64,000 bases of DNA from Lethocerus indicus (taxonomy: Eukaryota; Arthropoda; Insecta; Hemiptera; Belostomatidae): positions 7,132,925-7,196,924 of the forward strand of contig JACDQD010000003.1 of the NCBI GenBank assembly GCA_019843655.1, in the 5' to 3' direction. A program made the position numbers and the translations under genes. Positions 10,781 to 23,560 of this stretch are shown one piece after another (the first letter of the stretch is position 1; each line of letters begins with the position of its first letter). Under the pieces are notes generated by a model. The model had not been told where the DNA came from. It did not search any database and was given only the letters and a program-made list of their open reading frames with translations.

Positions 10781-13700
10781 TATTTACTGACAGTGCGATT
10801 TGACTAATGTACGGCACTCCTGCTCCAGCCCTTACTGGATATTAAGGACATCGCTTGGCAATTTCCTCTGAATGAGACGTTAGGGATTTTCAGGAAAGTG
10901 ATACCAGGAGGCTATCGAATCAAAGGAAGCGTTTATATGGGGGAAATGACGCGATAAACGGTATACGTCTAGTGAAAAAACACTATTATGTCAAAACAAG
11001 TATAAATTTAATATAACATTAAGCTCACGAAATAAGTTATATACTGTATTTCATTATACATTTTTAGACTGTTCTTACTATTTGACTCGATCCTATTAGA
11101 GTGACGGTAAGGTCCGAGGAGGAAGTTGCCGCGGCGTACAGAGCATTAGTGGAGACGGACTTAATACATGCTAGCGATTGCAGACGAGATAGTGGGGCGA
11201 GCTCTGGGGCATTTTGATGAGGGGACGGGGCACCCGACTTCTATAAGCCGAGACCGGAGAATGGCGGAATATAAAGTGCTCGCGACGTTACTGAAAATAA
11301 TAAAATTCCCGATGATTTATTGGCCGTCCTGAAAATAAATAAAGGACCGAAATGAATGACCGGCCGTAAATCTAAGAAGTTAACTTTAATATCCCGTTAA
11401 TGTCCCTTAAAGAGGCCCTTAATAAACGAGGCAATAATAAATAAAGTGTACAAATGCTACTTTCAACGTACGCACATAAATAGTGTCGCGCTCTCGACAA
11501 CATTATTTATGAGAAAATCGCCGTGTCATTTAAATTTCACATTTGGTGATGGTATTTTAGTCACACTAAAATTTCAATTATGAATAGAGTCCCAGTTAAA
11601 TAAAATTACAATTGAAGAAAATGTAGTGCAATTCAGAACTGTGGCCGTTATGCACTTGTATTTACATTTTGCTCATTTCAGACATTATGGTTTCCACGAT
11701 CGACTGAATTTTCGGACCGGATTTTGGGTGAAGTGAATTCTACCTGGCTCTAGCGGGCCGGGTATATTTTCGGTACGGCCCTACAGAAGAAGGCTTTTAG
11801 GTTGGCTGGAAAGATTTGAAGAAGGAGCGGAGGCTCATTATCGCCTAATCCCGTAGGCCGGTGTTGACTGGGAGGCCGGGCCGGTGTTTGCCTTGTCCGG
11901 CGCACCGCGCGGCTGACAGCACGCCGTAAACCTCACTTCGGCTCACACAAACCATTATAATAGTTTCCATTTCCTTCCATCCCGACGGTGAACCATGGAT
12001 TTCAACCTGGGTGGCCCATACGGCCAACAATACTGTGTAGAAATAGTAAATGCGCAGAGAAAAATGATTATAAACAAGGCAAACAATTATTACTATAAGA
12101 CCCACCCGGAACATTAAATTTGTGTGGACGAAACATTTAAACCTTGTCTTATAATCTCCACACTAAACTTAGTTAGCTTAACATTGTTCCCAACACTTCT
12201 CTTTTTCAGAAGGCGTAAATAAAACTTCAACTAAATAAGCATAGAATATAACACTCCTTTTACATCGAAATTATTTTCTTGAATTCAAGCTGGGAAAGAA
12301 CAAATTACATGTTCATTACACTTTCTTACAACAGTAATTTCTAAATCTCATTTCTCAAGTTCTGAGTAAAACGGTTTAAGGAACATTACATTTCCAGTAT
12401 TTTTTTTGTTTACCCGGTGTATCTAAAAATGGTCTGAAATCATACTTTTAATTGTTTCGCTGATCACTTCATTCCGGAGACAGCTTTTCTATAATTGTTA
12501 ATAACCCCGTGAAGACCGCTACAATCATGGGCCCCAACTGACGCCGGTGGTTTTAATTGAATTCCTACCATTATTTCTCGTAAACGTGAGTGGAAGAGAA
12601 AAGCCACGGTTTATTATTGTCGTAAATATAATAATTCCTACGGGTAATTACCCGAACAGTAACAGTAGCTCTGCCGACAGTACTGATAAGACAAGACCAA
12701 CATACGTAAGTACAGCTCAATGTTTCTGTCTGAATGCTACCGACGATGGAGGGAAGCCGAACTCAATATTCTTAACGATCGTAGATTCCTAAAATTACTG
12801 TAAGTTAATAATTATTCAGTCAACAACGAATTACGAACTGAAGTCTGATAGAGAGTGGTGATAGTAGCATGAAACGATTATAATATGCTATTTCTCTTGA
12901 TAGAAAAATCAACCAAGAAAATTGAGCACTTCATCAAGAGGAACTAACTCTTGTCGGGTAAAATTGTTTAGTTCTCCCAAGGATCCCAAGATTTCTAATT
13001 CTTCCATTTCTTTACTAACTTAATTGAGCATAATTAAAAATGAATCCTTCTTAACAATCTCAGACAGTAGTGCTTCTTCCTGAAGATTCCTTCGCGATAC
13101 ACATTCATTCAGGATAATCAATACTATAATCATCTCACCAGCCAATGCGGTAAAAGGACATTCTTGCTGACAAAGATTAATTGGCTGATCCAAGAATGAT
13201 AAGGGTACCGCCCCTACGGTGGTGACTTCCTTTTATATGCGACAGCTTATGATTATCTGGGCCTCTAACAGCGGGAGGTTATTACCGCCGTGAAACGACG
13301 AAAAAAATATGATTAAGTTAATAGGGTTAAGTAGGCAGTGCTGTCAGGATGCCGCCTCGGTAGCCGACGTATTTACAAGCTCCACTGCATTAGGCTTAAG
13401 TCCACAGGAGGATTTTTTTATAATTCAATCCTGACTTCTTAGTGTCATATCGCCACATTTTTATTATTCGTAAGTTCTTAGTGGGCCAAATTCTGGACGA
13501 CTGAGGTCTGTACTGTTAAGTAAGTGAATTGGAAATCATGACATTGAATCGTTCTTAGTGATTTCTACAAAAATATTATGTCTCATTTAGTAAATGTGAA
13601 TAGTGAATGAAAAGTAAATGATAATAATATGACATATAATGTACAACTGCAATAATGTAAATTGTAAATTGGAAATATGGACTATTTTTTACTCTATATT

Positions 13701-13870
13701 TTCGACCTTTATTTAGGTCTCAAAAATAAAACATTATTAAGGCGAAATCAGTGTCGTCAGTTAAAGACGAAAAAATTATATACCATTTATAAAAAAAATA
13801 CATTTTTTTTATGTTCGAAATTTCAGGACAAATTGAGAAACTCCTGTTCAGGTTCGGATTAAGGAAAAGT
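10781..13870. other. Mixed non-coding DNA
   Basis: GC-richer blocks lie at about 11100-11480, 11700-12010 and 13200-13400, in AT-rich DNA. The word CTGAAAATAATAAA at 11291-11304 recurs almost unchanged at 11329-11343. The largely AT-rich interval 12110-13180 shows nothing I recognise. No coding exon is supported. Confidence 0.4.
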
Positions 13871-14968
13871 GTATTTCGAAAAGTGGGGAAATCTCAGGTT
13901 TATAGCCTTTCCCGGCAAATCGGTGTCGTAGTAGTCTGGGGTAGAAACTGTTGGCCGAAGTTGGGGAATAAATTATTTGGGGCGGCGGTTGTGGGCGAGC
14001 GGGGGCTAAACTTCATTATTAGCCGGGCCGAATCTTACCCCCAGGCACGTGTCCTCCATTACGCACCCTTACCCGATCGCCGGTGTAACAGCGTTCTATA
14101 ATATAAGGCGGTCTACAGATCGGCCGATTTATACCACAATCGCGGGGGTTCGGAGCGGATATATACGTCCAGCCGAGTGCACGTGCGCCTAACGTCTTCC
14201 GCACGCTCTGACATTTTACGCCGCCGCGATGCAGGTGTTTTTTTTTCCTCGATACGCAACAGGGAAGGTCGAGTTGTATTTACCAGACAGAAGGCCTGGC
14301 ATATCGCCACACTCTCTGTTATTGACTCCAGTGAGTGTACGACAGTTTTTTTAACTTTTTGCATATGTGCCCAAAAAATTGTAAATATTATTTGTCTCCC
14401 TCAACAAAAAAGACAGAAACAAATAATCGTTCAGGAACGCTAAAATAATAGAATGTAATAAATATATTCTCGAATTAACTACAGAAACACAATATCTGAG
14501 AGAGTGGCTCGCGACAAGAATAACCGTTAGGATTATTCAGAATTTATTCAATAGGTAATTGAAGGAATATCGAAGCGAAGTTATTTAAAAATTAATGAAA
14601 TCCTAGCCGGAGGGAGAGTCAGTTTACTCTCCCCTAGACAGTGGGCTAGTATATATCGACGGGCAGAATCGTAGAAAGAACGTTACTGGGTTATGACCTT
14701 TGGCGGTATTTAATCTTAATTTCTTAACCGGGTTAAAAGTTCTTTCGGGATACACCGCAATTATGTCACGCCTTTCTACACGGAATCGATGATTGCGACC
14801 CCAACCACTTACATAATAATTCCAGAGGATTCCCGCACAGTTATGAAGCTTTATATAAACCTATTCAGAGGGCGCTGAGCTTGTGCCGTGATGGTTGGTG
14901 GGGGCGGTTGCTCTGTGAGAAAAGGATTGTCAAATATTTATTAAATCCAGCTCCGCGAGCAGAGAGAG

Positions 14969-15038
<70 letters not shown>

Positions 15039-15330
15039 TTCACTGGTGGCATTCTTTCCTTGAGTCGGGGTGACTGGGGCGGTGCCTTTTCGAATGACAC
15101 CTTTAACGCTCGGATGATGGTGGGAAAATGCTAGGGAAAAGTCGGCCTGCCGGCGCGCATTTCATCACCGCCCACCGGCGGTTATGCATAGCGGCGAATT
15201 AACGCATAACAGGCACTAGCAATTATGTGTCAATCTTGTGTAAATGTCATTTGAGCCTAATAAGCTGTTCCGTTCAATCGCGTTATTATACTTCTCTTAT
15301 GCAGAGCGCGGCTTAAACAAGAAACCTAAA
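13871..15330. promoter_or_regulatory. Candidate regulatory island flanking an AG microsatellite
   Basis: CpG-rich blocks lie at about 13890-14250 and 15050-15230 on either side of AT-rich DNA and the (AG)n repeat. Near 15181-15210 the words GTTATGC and GCATAAC face each other across 16 bases. No gene is recognised. The longest open frames here stay below 100 codons. Confidence 0.25.
14961..15036 (+). repeat. (AG)n microsatellite
   Basis: About 76 bp of AG dinucleotides with one AT interruption near 14970-14971; the uninterrupted part runs 14972-15035. Its GAGAG words could bind GAGA factor in an insect, but dinucleotide slippage is sufficient explanation. Confidence 0.98.
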
Positions 15331-17690
15331 GATTTGTTGTGACATAATCTCTAGTTGGGTTATCGTCACTGTTAGGATAAGGCTATCATCGAAACGAAGA
15401 CGTGTTTCTGTAATAGTAACATTTTGGTGATCAATTTATGTTTTCAAGGGGTCCACCCGAATAACATTTTTTTCTATTAGTTATCGAATATAAAATATGA
15501 ATGGCATACGTAAATTCGGAAAAAGAAAATATCAGTGACGGACAGCCAAACGGGTAGGTGTACGGCCTAAAATCTAACTCGAGCATGCGGCGCTCAAAGC
15601 ATTTTCCATCGGATAAGTCGAATTGTCCATCGGAAACCGGTCGAGCGCGAACCGCAAGTCGTAGGAAAGTCCGGTAAAGTGTGCTCGAATGTTAGGGGCT
15701 TACCGCGACGCATCGCCTATCTATAAGTTCTAAGCCGATATTGGAGCCCATAAAATGGGGTGGACAGAGAACGCACGGGGCGTTCATCACGAATTGCGCG
15801 TTGGGGACTTCTTGTCAGTCCAACTTATCTTGACCCAAGCCGTTGATCTACTGCCCATTGGAGAGGACTGTACTATTTTCCAAGATATTGGATACACCGA
15901 GGCGTTTATCGGATACGGCGCGAAACAAACAACAATTTATTTTCTAATGTTTAATTTTGACAACTTACTGGGACTGAACAAGGCAATAAAGTCGCATGAT
16001 TTTCAAGAATTTCCAATGCGATACATTTTTTCCATTAATTTTGAAATAGTTAAAGTTTTGAAATTCATTGTATTTATTGTAGGAATAAAGATTTATCTTA
16101 TTTTTCGTATTTCATGCCTTCCTTTTTGACGACCAGCTAATATCGGTTATTCTGCTAATTCTTCGTTACCTAGATTTATAAACTGTATGCACTTATTACC
16201 CATAATAGAAAGTAGGTGTTGTAAAAACTATTTTTAAAAACCTTTCTCAATATCCTTTGTAATAATGTATCATCAGCGAAACTGTGGTTCCAGTGCACAG
16301 ATCTTATTAAATACACAGATGTCGGATAGAAATCTAAATGTACCGCCAAGTAGTCACTAGAACTCAAGACAGATTACAACCGGTCGATTAAAGTAATTGT
16401 TACGCCGTTATATACTTCAAGTCCGAGCAGATGTTGCAATCGCGATCCTAAATAACTAAAAACAGAAGATACTGTATACAATTCAATCCTAAGCCTTATC
16501 TTTTTTATTGGCTTCGAGCACCGATGACTTGAATCAAGTTCACTTGGTTGTTGAACCGGTTCGCAGATTTTATCGGACTAGTTTTCACACTTCGCTGTTG
16601 GCCAACTTGATACCGTAAATTCGAGCGGTACGTACATGAGGAGTTTTTCATTCTCACGCAACAAAAAGACGAGTCCTATTCTCCGGGTTCCTCTCTACCG
16701 CACAACATTTCATTATACAACGGACAATTTCTGATTTATTGAAATTAATAATTAGTATATTCTTAGTTTAAAGGCCCAGGGAAGTGTTCCAAGTGTTCGA
16801 GTCTCGCTGCCTCCACTTGCCACACTTGAGTTATGGAACGCGTTTTCCATAATTTCACCACTCTTGAATGATGCACGAAACAGCTTGTAAAAGAGAGTGA
16901 CGCTATCGGTACATTAGATCTAAAGAATTATCGGAGTACTACTGGCGGGGAAAGGGGACCGCGTTGAAATTCAAATTTCACCCTGAAATGGGAGGAGGGG
17001 GAGGGGGCTCGTTTCATGATAATAATTCACTCCAAGTATGAAATTATAGGTTGCGGTCGCCGATGTCATCGTCGCGAGCGCAAGAGTTTTATTCTTGTTG
17101 GGGGCTTGATTAAGTCGATACTTAGCTTTCGGAGTGGGAAGGTCCCTCTCCCCGACTCGCCCGACCTTTAAGCCAAATTGTACAGTATAATACAGATTGG
17201 TGGATTTATGGCATCGATCAGCATTATTTCGTTTTTATTTTGTGTTTTATCCTTCACAATATCGGATCCCTCGTTTCCATTTAAATAATATACAGTACAG
17301 AATACATATTAGTATTGTCGTTTATGAATATTGTTAAGGGTGAGAAAGTATCTACATGATAATTATTAAAAAAAAACTAAAGCTATAAACATTTAAACAA
17401 TAAATAAAAATAACTTGTCTGTGGCCGGAAAATCGCAACGCGTCCAAATGATGCAACACGGTATTTGAGAACCGATTTTCTTAACAGATTTAACCGATCC
17501 CATAACCGCCGGTGATGGGAATCGGCTGTAAACAATAGCGGTTCGTAATCTGTAGCGCGTAATATTTACAGCTATATACTATCTACAAGCACACGATTAA
17601 GAATGTTCAATTTTAATTATTTATACTGCCCTTCATTTAGAGGATTTCCACTATAATATTAATTTTCTAATGTCCTTGCACGACTGTGAG
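15331..17690. other. Mostly AT-rich non-coding DNA
   Basis: GC patches lie at about 15540-15800 and 16920-17170; the latter has a G-rich run (16989-17007). The frame at 15755-16129 (+, 124 codons) begins in the GC patch and ends in a hydrophobic, F- and I-rich tail typical of translated AT-rich DNA. No domain is recognised. Confidence 0.4.
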
Positions 17691-19600
17691 AACCCGATAC
17701 CGGTCTAGCGAGAGCCGAGAGAGAGGATCGTAAGAATGATGATATTCCAAAACCTCGTGGATCTCCAAATTGTAATTATTCCTGCCTTTGTAATTGTTCG
17801 ACATACCAAACAATTTTTTTACGGCGGAGAATTTCATTCTCCCCCACCGAAAAAATTTATATTCGACAAATCGGTATGCTAAATTTAATGCGATTATTAA
17901 ATTTTCTAATTTCCAAATGGGAACGTTGGCCCCCACCTTCTACGCCCAGCCAACTTTGAACGCGCATTAATATTATTAGCACATTTATGTTTCATACTTA
18001 ATATTGCGATCGATTTTCCGCGTGGGGTAGAAGTGTCTGTTGAACCGTTGCTCCCGCCCGGCTTTAATGGCGGTAAATCATCATAAAATTGCAAGTTAAA
18101 TCGGTCGTAAAATTTGTTACAGTTTCGCTGGGTGGTCGGACGCCGGTTTTATCCAAGCGCTCTCGGAAATTATAACGCTCGGCTTTTAAGATTGAAGATA
18201 AGAGAAGTTCAGGCACAAAAATCCGGTTATCATAATTTCGTACAAATCTTCAATAATTTTCCCCGACAGCCGGGACTTTTTGTTTCTCAACGGGAACGGG
18301 GTTCAGTCCGTTTCAGTGTAACATCGTCTCCTGTCCGAATAAATATTCGCGGGAAATTTAACGCTTCCTGGTACAAAATTTCGTTGTGGGATACACAGAT
18401 TTTTGTCTCACCAGCCATGTTTTGAAATGTTCAGAGGTCTTGTTCAGACTGGCATTTCGCATATATTTCAGCATCATTAGAAGTATTTTCAAACCGAAGC
18501 GAACTCCAAATAATATCATGAAGGATTGAAGTTTGAGGTAACTTAAATTTCCTTTTCTAGGACTGTTTTCTCTTCCTGAAATGAATTCTGTCGGGGTATA
18601 TAGCGCCTTCGTTGTTAGTTGTATTGAGGATACAGAATGGAGTGAATGTGATCGTTGGGGCAAGGTTCTCCTTATCGAGAACGGTCGGAGGACATTGGCA
18701 GAAACAATTCGACCGGTTCGGACGGAGTATCCTATCCGTGAGTGTGACGACCGGGACAATTACCGGTGGCCGGTGGCCGGCACGTCCTCACTCTCTCCCC
18801 CGCCCTGATCTCCCAACTCTGATTAGCACCGGAGCCCTCCTCCAAACGGCCACCCACCTCTTTTTACATCTTCAAACGGGGAGACTCCAACTTCTTTACT
18901 TCTTTCGACGAGACCTCTTAAAAGCTTCTCGGGTTTCTCACCTCGGACGCTGGACTTTCTGGGACATTGACAGTAAAAGCCAAGTACTGGAAGTGTTTCC
19001 ATATCTTGTTGGCAATATTCATATAGCATATAGTGTTCACAAGAGGTTGTGACAATACGCTATTTAGTTATTATTTCAGATCTAACAGCGTGTTTCAAAT
19101 TAGATGTATGCATTATTGGTGGTCATCTCACTAACTAGTAACACCAGAGGAATTCCTCGCATCCCTTACTTTGGGATGATCAATTCGTGTACGAGGGTAG
19201 CATGATTATTGCCGCCGAAGAGGAGAAATTAAATATTGAAAATTTCCTCACGTATTTATGCTCTGGGTCCCGGAAAATATTCCTGTTAATGCGACGAAAC
19301 TGGTCCGAAATTAATGGCTCTCGGCGCCGAGCCTGATTACAGAGCAACACGGCCGGGGACTCGTGTCAATGAATATTCTAATTACGCTGCATCGCGTTAC
19401 AAGACTTTGACTGCACCCGGTTAACCGAACAAGCAAACGTACTGTAAACCAAACACATTCCTCTCGATAGTTTTACTAAAAGGCTCGAAGCCGCACGTTC
19501 GGATATTATTTTACTCACGCTCAATGTGCGGCTCCGCTTTTACGAGGTTGATCCTGGATGAGGCAGTTAATTAACTTGTTCAACAGAAAACAAATAATTT
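17691..19600. promoter_or_regulatory. Candidate regulatory islands
   Basis: Near-continuous CpG-containing sequence with words such as GGTCGTAAAATTTG near 18104, which resembles Caudal/Abd-B type homeodomain sites. Overlapping frames on both strands (18612-19052 +, 146 codons; 18358-18759 -, 133 codons) have no recognisable domain and are probably by-products of stop-poor GC-rich sequence. The stem-loop at 19489-19533 lies at the right edge. Confidence 0.25.
19489..19533. other. 11-bp stem-loop
   Basis: The arm AGCCGCACGTT at 19489-19499 pairs with AATGTGCGGCT at 19523-19533 (one G-T wobble) around 23 bases. Outside it AAAG (19479-19482) can pair with CTTT (19537-19540) across an internal loop. 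The paired part is shorter than a usual microRNA precursor stem. Confidence 0.45.
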
Positions 19601-21600
19601 GTAAAATGTCTATTTATTTATTTACTCAATAACTAGTGAATTTAATTTGTACTAAAAAGATACCCCACTCTACACTGAAACTGGGGCTCATGCTTGACAA
19701 GTTTTTATCTTCTGAAGGTGCAGTATTGGAAACGACAACTAAACACCCCCTGCACTTTTAGTTCAGTCCATTGGAGTCATTGTTGTTGAACCCTGGTGAG
19801 TTACCAGGAACAAACGTTGTTCCAGACGCGAAAAACTCGCACAGACGGGCGTTTGACGCCTACCTCTACAACGATATCTCTTCTGTGTTCATCGTATATC
19901 GGGTACGTTGCCAAAGAGTCCATGCCCTGTTACCAGAAAGTCCTAAAGGGACATAGTGTTACTGAATCGTCAAATTTCGACGCGAACGAGATGTCACCGT
20001 TCTGCATTCTGCAAATTTATATTTGAGCTTCGAATGAGCCGTCAAAAAATGTTTACGGACCACCCCGGTCATAATGTTAGACTTGCTTTTTCAAATACAC
20101 AGATGTAACGAATTATTGGCGTCGTTCTGTCAAAATGGACAGGGCAACGTTTAAGAGAAATCGGTGGATATCGTTTTGGTTCGATTAGTGGGGGACTTAA
20201 ATGGGGGGGAGTTGGTTGAGCGGGCGGCGTGGGTACACAACCTTGAATCTAACGAGACCTTTGACTCTGAGCCGTTGTGCATCGGCCGGACGGGACAACT
20301 TTGTTTAACCCCCGCGAGGTCCTTCACACCGGGGTCCTTTATATGCCCATTGATAAATAAACTTTGTATTTAATTTCGCTGTCGCGACCCGACAGAGTTA
20401 TGCCTTCCGACCGGCGATTCCAAGAGTCAATTCGCACTCACCGCCCGATAGCGTTCCTTCCTCCTCGGGCCCGCACACGAGGCTGTAGCTACATCTGATT
20501 TAACGACGCTACACCGCCCTTATAAAGCGGTTATAGCCGCCGATAATGGCTAGACGAAATCAAACTAATAATCACAGTCAAATTATTACTCGGCTAAACT
20601 AGTCGAAAAGGTCGCGTCTGGCCTTAATGTGTATAATTAGGGGATCGGACGCCCGTCATAATCGGTTATCCCTTTCTCGGTGTTCCGGTTACGTAGATAT
20701 CGAGCGGCCCTAATACATCAATTATGGTAATAAGAATATTACACGGAAGCTTGTACGAGTTTATTCAATCAGCTCCGTACCTAAGATTCGATCCACCGAA
20801 ATTATTGAGCAGTTTCCCCTAACGGTAAAGGTAGTTCGAGCAACGCACTGAATTCGGATTGCCCGGTCAAATTCATTCAACGAAATATTGTTCCATGTAT
20901 AAAACGTTAATAGATAATAAAAGGCTATTGCAATCGTGACATGTTGAAGAACCTTAAACTTTTGCCGTATTTAAATGGACGCGTGCTTTTCCTAACGCGT
21001 GGCTTGAAGCGGAAGGAGGAACAAGGGTAAGAAATGGCCCATAACCGATCATCTTCACTTATTTAATATCCGGGAAAAATGACTTCCCTTTATGGAAATT
21101 TACGTTCGGCGGAAGGTTTCTTGAATTGGGTATTCATTCGTAATTATGCTAATGGCCGAGTGAATTGGCTGCAATCGGTAGGGTTGTTTGGGGGACGAGG
21201 CGCTCTCTGTGTGCCCGGGCTTCCTGTGTCTCCTCCTCGGATTAGTCACGACTCTTTTCCTCCGTGTTGTTTGCGTTTAACTCGGCAAAGGATACCGTTT
21301 GGGCTGACCTCCCTTTTTCCGAGTCTAACCTAACCCCGGCATCTCCCGGGACCGTGTTGTTGTTCCGTTATCGTCCGCGCCATTAGACCTCATATTCCTG
21401 TTCCACGGCGTCCACTTAGCGGGACACCTTTAGGGCTTCCTCGAAATACCCAGTGATTTCATTCGGGGCAAAGCCCACCGGTTTACCGCATTCCGCCGGT
21501 CGGCCCACTCCGATAACTCGGAAATTGGACGGAGTACTAAAAAAGAATATCAGGAGCGTTTCTCGAATACCTCGAAAAATTATAGATAATTATTAAATAA
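19601..21600. promoter_or_regulatory. AT-rich DNA followed by candidate regulatory islands
   Basis: 19601-20150 is AT-rich without features. Blocks at about 20160-20720 and 20990-21540 are CpG-rich. They contain homeodomain-type words and a short CCGC/GCGG hairpin near 20513-20530. A CTAACCTAACC word lies at 21327. No coding exon is supported. Confidence 0.25.
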
Positions 21601-22950
21601 TTTACTTCCAGTTAGTATGATCGAAATGTCCCGGCGGATTACACGGTCAGGCTCCATTTCTGGGATGGATTCCTCTCTTATACTAATGAATAATCGGTAT
21701 GTAATGGACATACGATTTATTCAGGTATATACAGTCTCGACTACGACTCCGAGTATATTTAAACACTGTAACATAGTATTTGACCTTAATAGCAGCTTAT
21801 TTTGTGAGCGCTATGTAACTAATTTGTTGCCTTAACTACTTCAAATTTACAGCCACAAGGTTTAAGATTATACTGACGTGATTTCATTTTAGATCAATCC
21901 TTACATTACTTTAATAAAAACTAATTAAGGACAAAAAAAACTTAAATTGTGAAGATAATTTCTTGAACTGATTAAAGGCAATGATTCAATTATCCTTCAG
22001 AATTGGTCTTTGCTGCATTGCAGTGACTGGTATGGTAATAAATTCCGAATAACTGTGCCGCGGACTAAAGCGGCAGGTTGGTTTCTGATCAATTATGTTT
22101 CTTCATTCTCGTCCAAATAGAGGAATTTCGTACCAGTTGACCATTCGTGACGTGAAAGCTAACAATTTACAACTAGGAACGTTGTGCTGTGTACAACTCG
22201 GAAGTCGTAAGCGGCTCAAAACAGTTCAAATTCATTAGCGTTTTACCGACTAATGTTATATTACATTGACTGCTCTCAGGGCTTCAACACTGATTTTCCC
22301 GCACGCTCGATCGGCCTATTCGCAACGTCTATCATAACCTCAGTCGTAACACTAGTATCGAAACATTTTCTGCGGCCAATCCGATTGTTACGTCGCCGAA
22401 ATTCTAAAATCGTTGCAACATCGAGTATTGAGTCTTCTCGAATAGAGAGGGTGTCACAGGTGTTTCCGTATCCTCTAGCTTATTCGCCCTAGTACTTAAT
22501 ACTGTTAATAGCGAAAGTTTACTAACAATATTGGTAAAATAGGAACCCCTTCTGGCGAACAAAACGCATAAATAACTAATAATGGCGGGGGGGACAATTG
22601 AGAGGACATTACATAAAACGTCATATTTTCGAATGCGAAAATATTACAAGATTTTTCACGACAGGATGAGTGGCTACTGAAGATGCCGAGCTGCCGACAA
22701 AAGACCAAACTACCGACAGGAAACAGAAGATCGGTAAAACGACTTCAGACGTACTTCACACCTTCGCAGACCGCCAAAATGTTTTCCATAATAGTGTATA
22801 GTTGTGATAATTATAGGCGGTAATGAAGTTATTTCAAAACAATGAATAACTCTATTTAAGACTAAATACGCGCGGTTCTCGTAAGGATGTTTTTTTAAAG
22901 GTAATGACTGCATAAAAAGGCGGAAATCTGAGCGCTATTCCCAAGACTGT
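21601..22950. other. AT-rich non-coding stretch
   Basis: Moderately AT-rich with scattered CpG. Open frames stay below 80 codons. I see no repeat, RNA gene or element end here. Confidence 0.5.
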
Positions 22951-23560
22951 TTATTACCCAATAGCGTGTCTACTGTTAGAGTTTCAAGCACATACCGGTT
23001 CTATCTGCGGCGGCTATCTCGGGCGTTATTTTTCTACGGGGCGACTTTAAATTCACGACGCGGGGAGATAAACAGCGCCGGATTGGGTGTCCCCCGGAGA
23101 TGGTGGAAAGGCGGCGGGACACAGGTGGCCCCGGCCCCGGCGGTCAGCGCTAACCGTCCGCCCGTTATACGATATTTAATAGGATGAATTGTGAGCTCCG
23201 CCGACTCACGGTGTACGCGCCTGTGTCTGTGTACAGTGGGCATCGGCTCGCATAACTCACCTCCCCCGGGCCCGGTCACACGCTCGCCCCCGCCCCGGCC
23301 CGCTAACGGTAAACGATAATAAACTGATCATACCCATAAAGCTAACCCCGTAACCTTTAGACGGGGGAGTGGGAGGGCGCCGAAGAACGCTCATTGTTCG
23401 TGCCGAGGCTCGTTTGACCGGCGTCCATCACTCCTCGCCCGCTAACCTCTCCAGACAGACCCGGGCGGAGGACGAGATGACCCGGCGTTAGTCGCCGTTC
23501 TCAACCCAGACTCCAATAATTCACGCTCTCCGCTCCGGTCGTTCTCTTTATCTACACGCG
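22951..23560. promoter_or_regulatory. Candidate regulatory island, strongly CpG-rich
   Basis: One of the most GC-rich parts of the window, with CCCCGGCCCCGG-type words around 23130 and 23280. A TCATTGTTCG word, close to a SOX core, lies near 23391. The composition would also fit a CpG-rich promoter or first exon, but no start codon context, donor site or recognisable peptide supports that. Confidence 0.25.

Noticed and set aside
18358..19052. Overlapping 133- and 146-codon frames on opposite strands
   Set aside because: Both strands being open together is what stop-poor CpG-rich DNA gives; no domain or splice-site support.
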